Source: Allomuricauda ruestringensis DSM 13258 (GTDB lineage: Bacteria; Bacteroidota; Bacteroidia; Flavobacteriales; Flavobacteriaceae). Taken from it: a stretch of 64,000 nucleotides of DNA. Of this stretch, positions 62,621-64,000 are shown piece after piece (within the stretch, counting starts at the first letter, position 1; each line of letters starts with the position of its first letter). The stretch lies in assembly GCF_000224085.1 (NCBI RefSeq), contig NC_015945.1, forward strand, positions 1,127,501 through 1,191,500, read 5' to 3'. A program made the position numbers and the translations under genes. Below the pieces are notes generated by a model. The model had not been told where the DNA came from. It worked only from the letters and a program-made list of their open reading frames with translations, and searched no databases.

Positions 62621-63661
62621 TTACGGTGCGGGATTTGGAATCTCTCTATGGATTTCTTCAATCCTGTCCAACACCGCATCGGAAAGGTCTACATCGATAC
62701 TGCCAATATTTTCCTTGAGCTGCTCCATACTGGTTGCCCCAATAATGTTACTGGTTAAAAAGGGTCGGGTATTAACAAAGGCCAAGGCCATTTGCACCAT
62801 GCTCAAACCGTGTTCTTTGGCCAATTGGGCATATTTTTCGGTAGCTTGTACCGCCGTTTCTCCACTATACCTATTATAATTGGGAAACAATGTTACTCTT
62901 GCTTTTCTTGGCGGTATTTCGGTCAAATATTTACCGCTCAACACTCCAAATCCAAGTGGAGAATAAGCCAACAAACCTATTTGCTCACGCATGGCAACCT
63001 CGGATAGTCCAACTTCAAACAATCGGTTCAAGAGATTATATGGGTTTTGAACTGTCAGCATTCTAGGTAAAGACTGGTGCACCTTGCTCTCTTCTAAAAA
63101 ACGCATGGCGCCCCACGGTGTCTCGTTGGATAGTCCTACGTGACGAATCTTGCCTTCGGCAATCAAATCGCGCAATGTTTCCAATACTTGATGGATATTA
63201 TCATCCCAAACATCAACCGCATGGGCATTGTAGCCACGTTGTCCAAAATAATTGGTGTTCCGCTCCGGCCAATGGAGTTGGTACAAGTCGATATAATCGG
63301 TTTGTAAACGTTTTAAGCTGTCCTCCACAGCACTGATAATGGATTCCTTACTGAACCCCGTGTTACGAATGTGCTTCGCAGCGTGTCCAGGCCCAGCTAT
63401 TTTAGATGCAAGCACCACTTTGTCCCGATTACCTGTTTTTTTGAGCCAGTTCCCTATAAACTCTTCGGTTACTGCGTACAGTTCTTTCTTGGCGGGCACT
63501 GGGTACAGCTCGGCCGTATCAAAAAAGTTTATACCTTGATCCAAGGCATAGTCCATCTGTTCATGCGCCTCATCTTCATTGTTTTGGCGGCCCCAGGTCA
63601 TAGTTCCCAAACAAATTTTGGATATTCGGATATCGGTATGTGGAATTCTGGTGTATTTCAT
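62621..63661 (-). CDS. Aldo/keto reductase (Tas/YajO-like)
   Basis: A 346-residue NADPH-dependent reductase. The AKR tetrad is visible in FFDTAELYPVP (Asp, Tyr), VVLASKIAGPG (Lys) and LYQLHWPER (His). The insert after the third strand and the QRGYNAHAVDVWDD segment fit the Tas group. It converges on the PQQ dehydrogenase with a single base between stop codons. Substrate unknown. Confidence 0.93.
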   Translation of the reverse strand: MKYTRIPHTDIRISKICLGTMTWGRQNNEDEAHEQMDYALDQGINFFDTAELYPVPAKKELYAVTEEFIGNWLKKTGNRDKVVLASKIAGPGHAAKHIRNTGFSKESIISAVEDSLKRLQTDYIDLYQLHWPERNTNYFGQRGYNAHAVDVWDDNIHQVLETLRDLIAEGKIRHVGLSNETPWGAMRFLEESKVHQSLPRMLTVQNPYNLLNRLFEVGLSEVAMREQIGLLAYSPLGFGVLSGKYLTEIPPRKARVTLFPNYNRYSGETAVQATEKYAQLAKEHGLSMVQMALAFVNTRPFLTSNIIGATSMEQLKENIGSIDVDLSDAVLDRIEEIHREIPNPAP

Positions 63662-63721
63662 CTTTTTTGGTTTAGGACAGTTAAAGGTACTGAAACAAAA
63701 ACTTCGGTCTTTACCCCAATT

Positions 63722-64000
63722 TTATTTTTCAAGTTCCAATAAAATGGGGCAATGGTCGCTATGTTTGGCTTCGGACAAAATCACAGAACGCTTGAGCCGA
63801 TCTTCCAAGGGTTCGGCAACCATTCCATAATCCAGACGCCAGCCTTTATTGTTTGCCCTGGCATTGGCCCGATAACTCCACCACGTGTAATTATCGGGTT
63901 CTTTGTTGAAATGTCTGAAACTATCAATAAAACCACTTTCCATAAAATTGCCTATCCATTCCCGCTCCACGGGTAAAAATCCTGATACATTTTTGTTGCG
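63722..64000 (-). CDS. xth: Exodeoxyribonuclease III, C-terminal part (cut by the window edge)
   Basis: The open frame continues to the last base and encodes the final 92 residues of an ExoIII-type AP endonuclease: [44 protein letters not shown] and the catalytic C-terminal SDHCPI. The internal GTG near 63970 is not the start; the gene extends beyond the window. Confidence 0.93.
   Translation of the reverse strand, partial: RNKNVSGFLPVEREWIGNFMESGFIDSFRHFNKEPDNYTWWSYRANARANNKGWRLDYGMVAEPLEDRLKRSVILSEAKHSDHCPILLELEK

Overview
The window is chromosomal DNA from a member of the Flavobacteriaceae (Bacteroidota), probably a marine genus close to Muricauda/Allomuricauda. Evidence: the gldD-gldE-ssb-mutY gliding-motility cluster; lineage-typical families (DUF4270, DUF4301, DUF4199, PepSY-like, SusC-style TonB receptors); TAnnTTTG -7 promoter elements; near absence of Shine-Dalgarno sequences; and moderate-to-low GC. 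It is mostly ordinary core genome. I see no prophage, CRISPR array, rRNA, tRNA or intact insertion sequence.

Layout. 0-12.4 kb: aldo/keto reductase; a TonB-dependent receptor (TBDR) behind a TPP riboswitch; a hybrid histidine kinase convergent with an NtrC-type regulator; a PepSY-like exported protein; then a minus-strand operon of phosphopantetheinyl transferase, thiamine-binding protein, PnuC-type transporter, NadR-like kinase and DUF4301. 12.4-18.4 kb: ahcY, DUF3332, a D-threonine-aldolase-like enzyme followed by an orphan gene and a broken duplicate of the enzyme's 3' end, then rplU-rpmA and DUF4199. 18.5-25.2 kb: an M16 peptidase pair and an OprC-like copper TBDR with a Cys-containing membrane protein upstream. 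25.2-31 kb: gldD/gldE/ssb/mutY, an HU-family protein, a 29-residue very basic peptide and ribonuclease G.

31-43 kb: a six-hairpin glycosidase lipoprotein, recX, a JmjC/cupin protein, a TBDR divergent from a MocR-type regulator that lacks the PLP lysine, two GT39-type membrane glycosyltransferases, and the debris of a biotin operon (bioF and bioD remnants flanking an intact DUF2007 gene). 43-51.7 kb: M61 peptidase-GNAT, a pseudo-esterase, a flippase-like protein and panD-panC, divergent from a single-domain glycogen-synthase-like protein and a DUF4270 lipoprotein. 51.8-64 kb: glmS, a large TBDR, atpD-atpC, radA, a PQQ/cytochrome c dehydrogenase lipoprotein, a second aldo/keto reductase and the C-terminus of exonuclease III.

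Functional themes are nutrient acquisition across the outer membrane (thiamine, copper, two unknown TBDR substrates), cofactor economy (TPP control, NR or thiamine salvage, pantothenate made, biotin genes decayed) and envelope and gliding functions. Small hairpin repeats and two TIR-bounded MITE-like elements sit in intergenic gaps, mostly behind stop codons. The best leads for new biology are the PLP-lysine-less MocR with AGTCC repeats next to a TBDR, the D-TA duplication scar around an orphan gene, the 29-aa basic peptide, and the single-domain synthase-like protein. I found no wholly new multi-gene system that I can defend.
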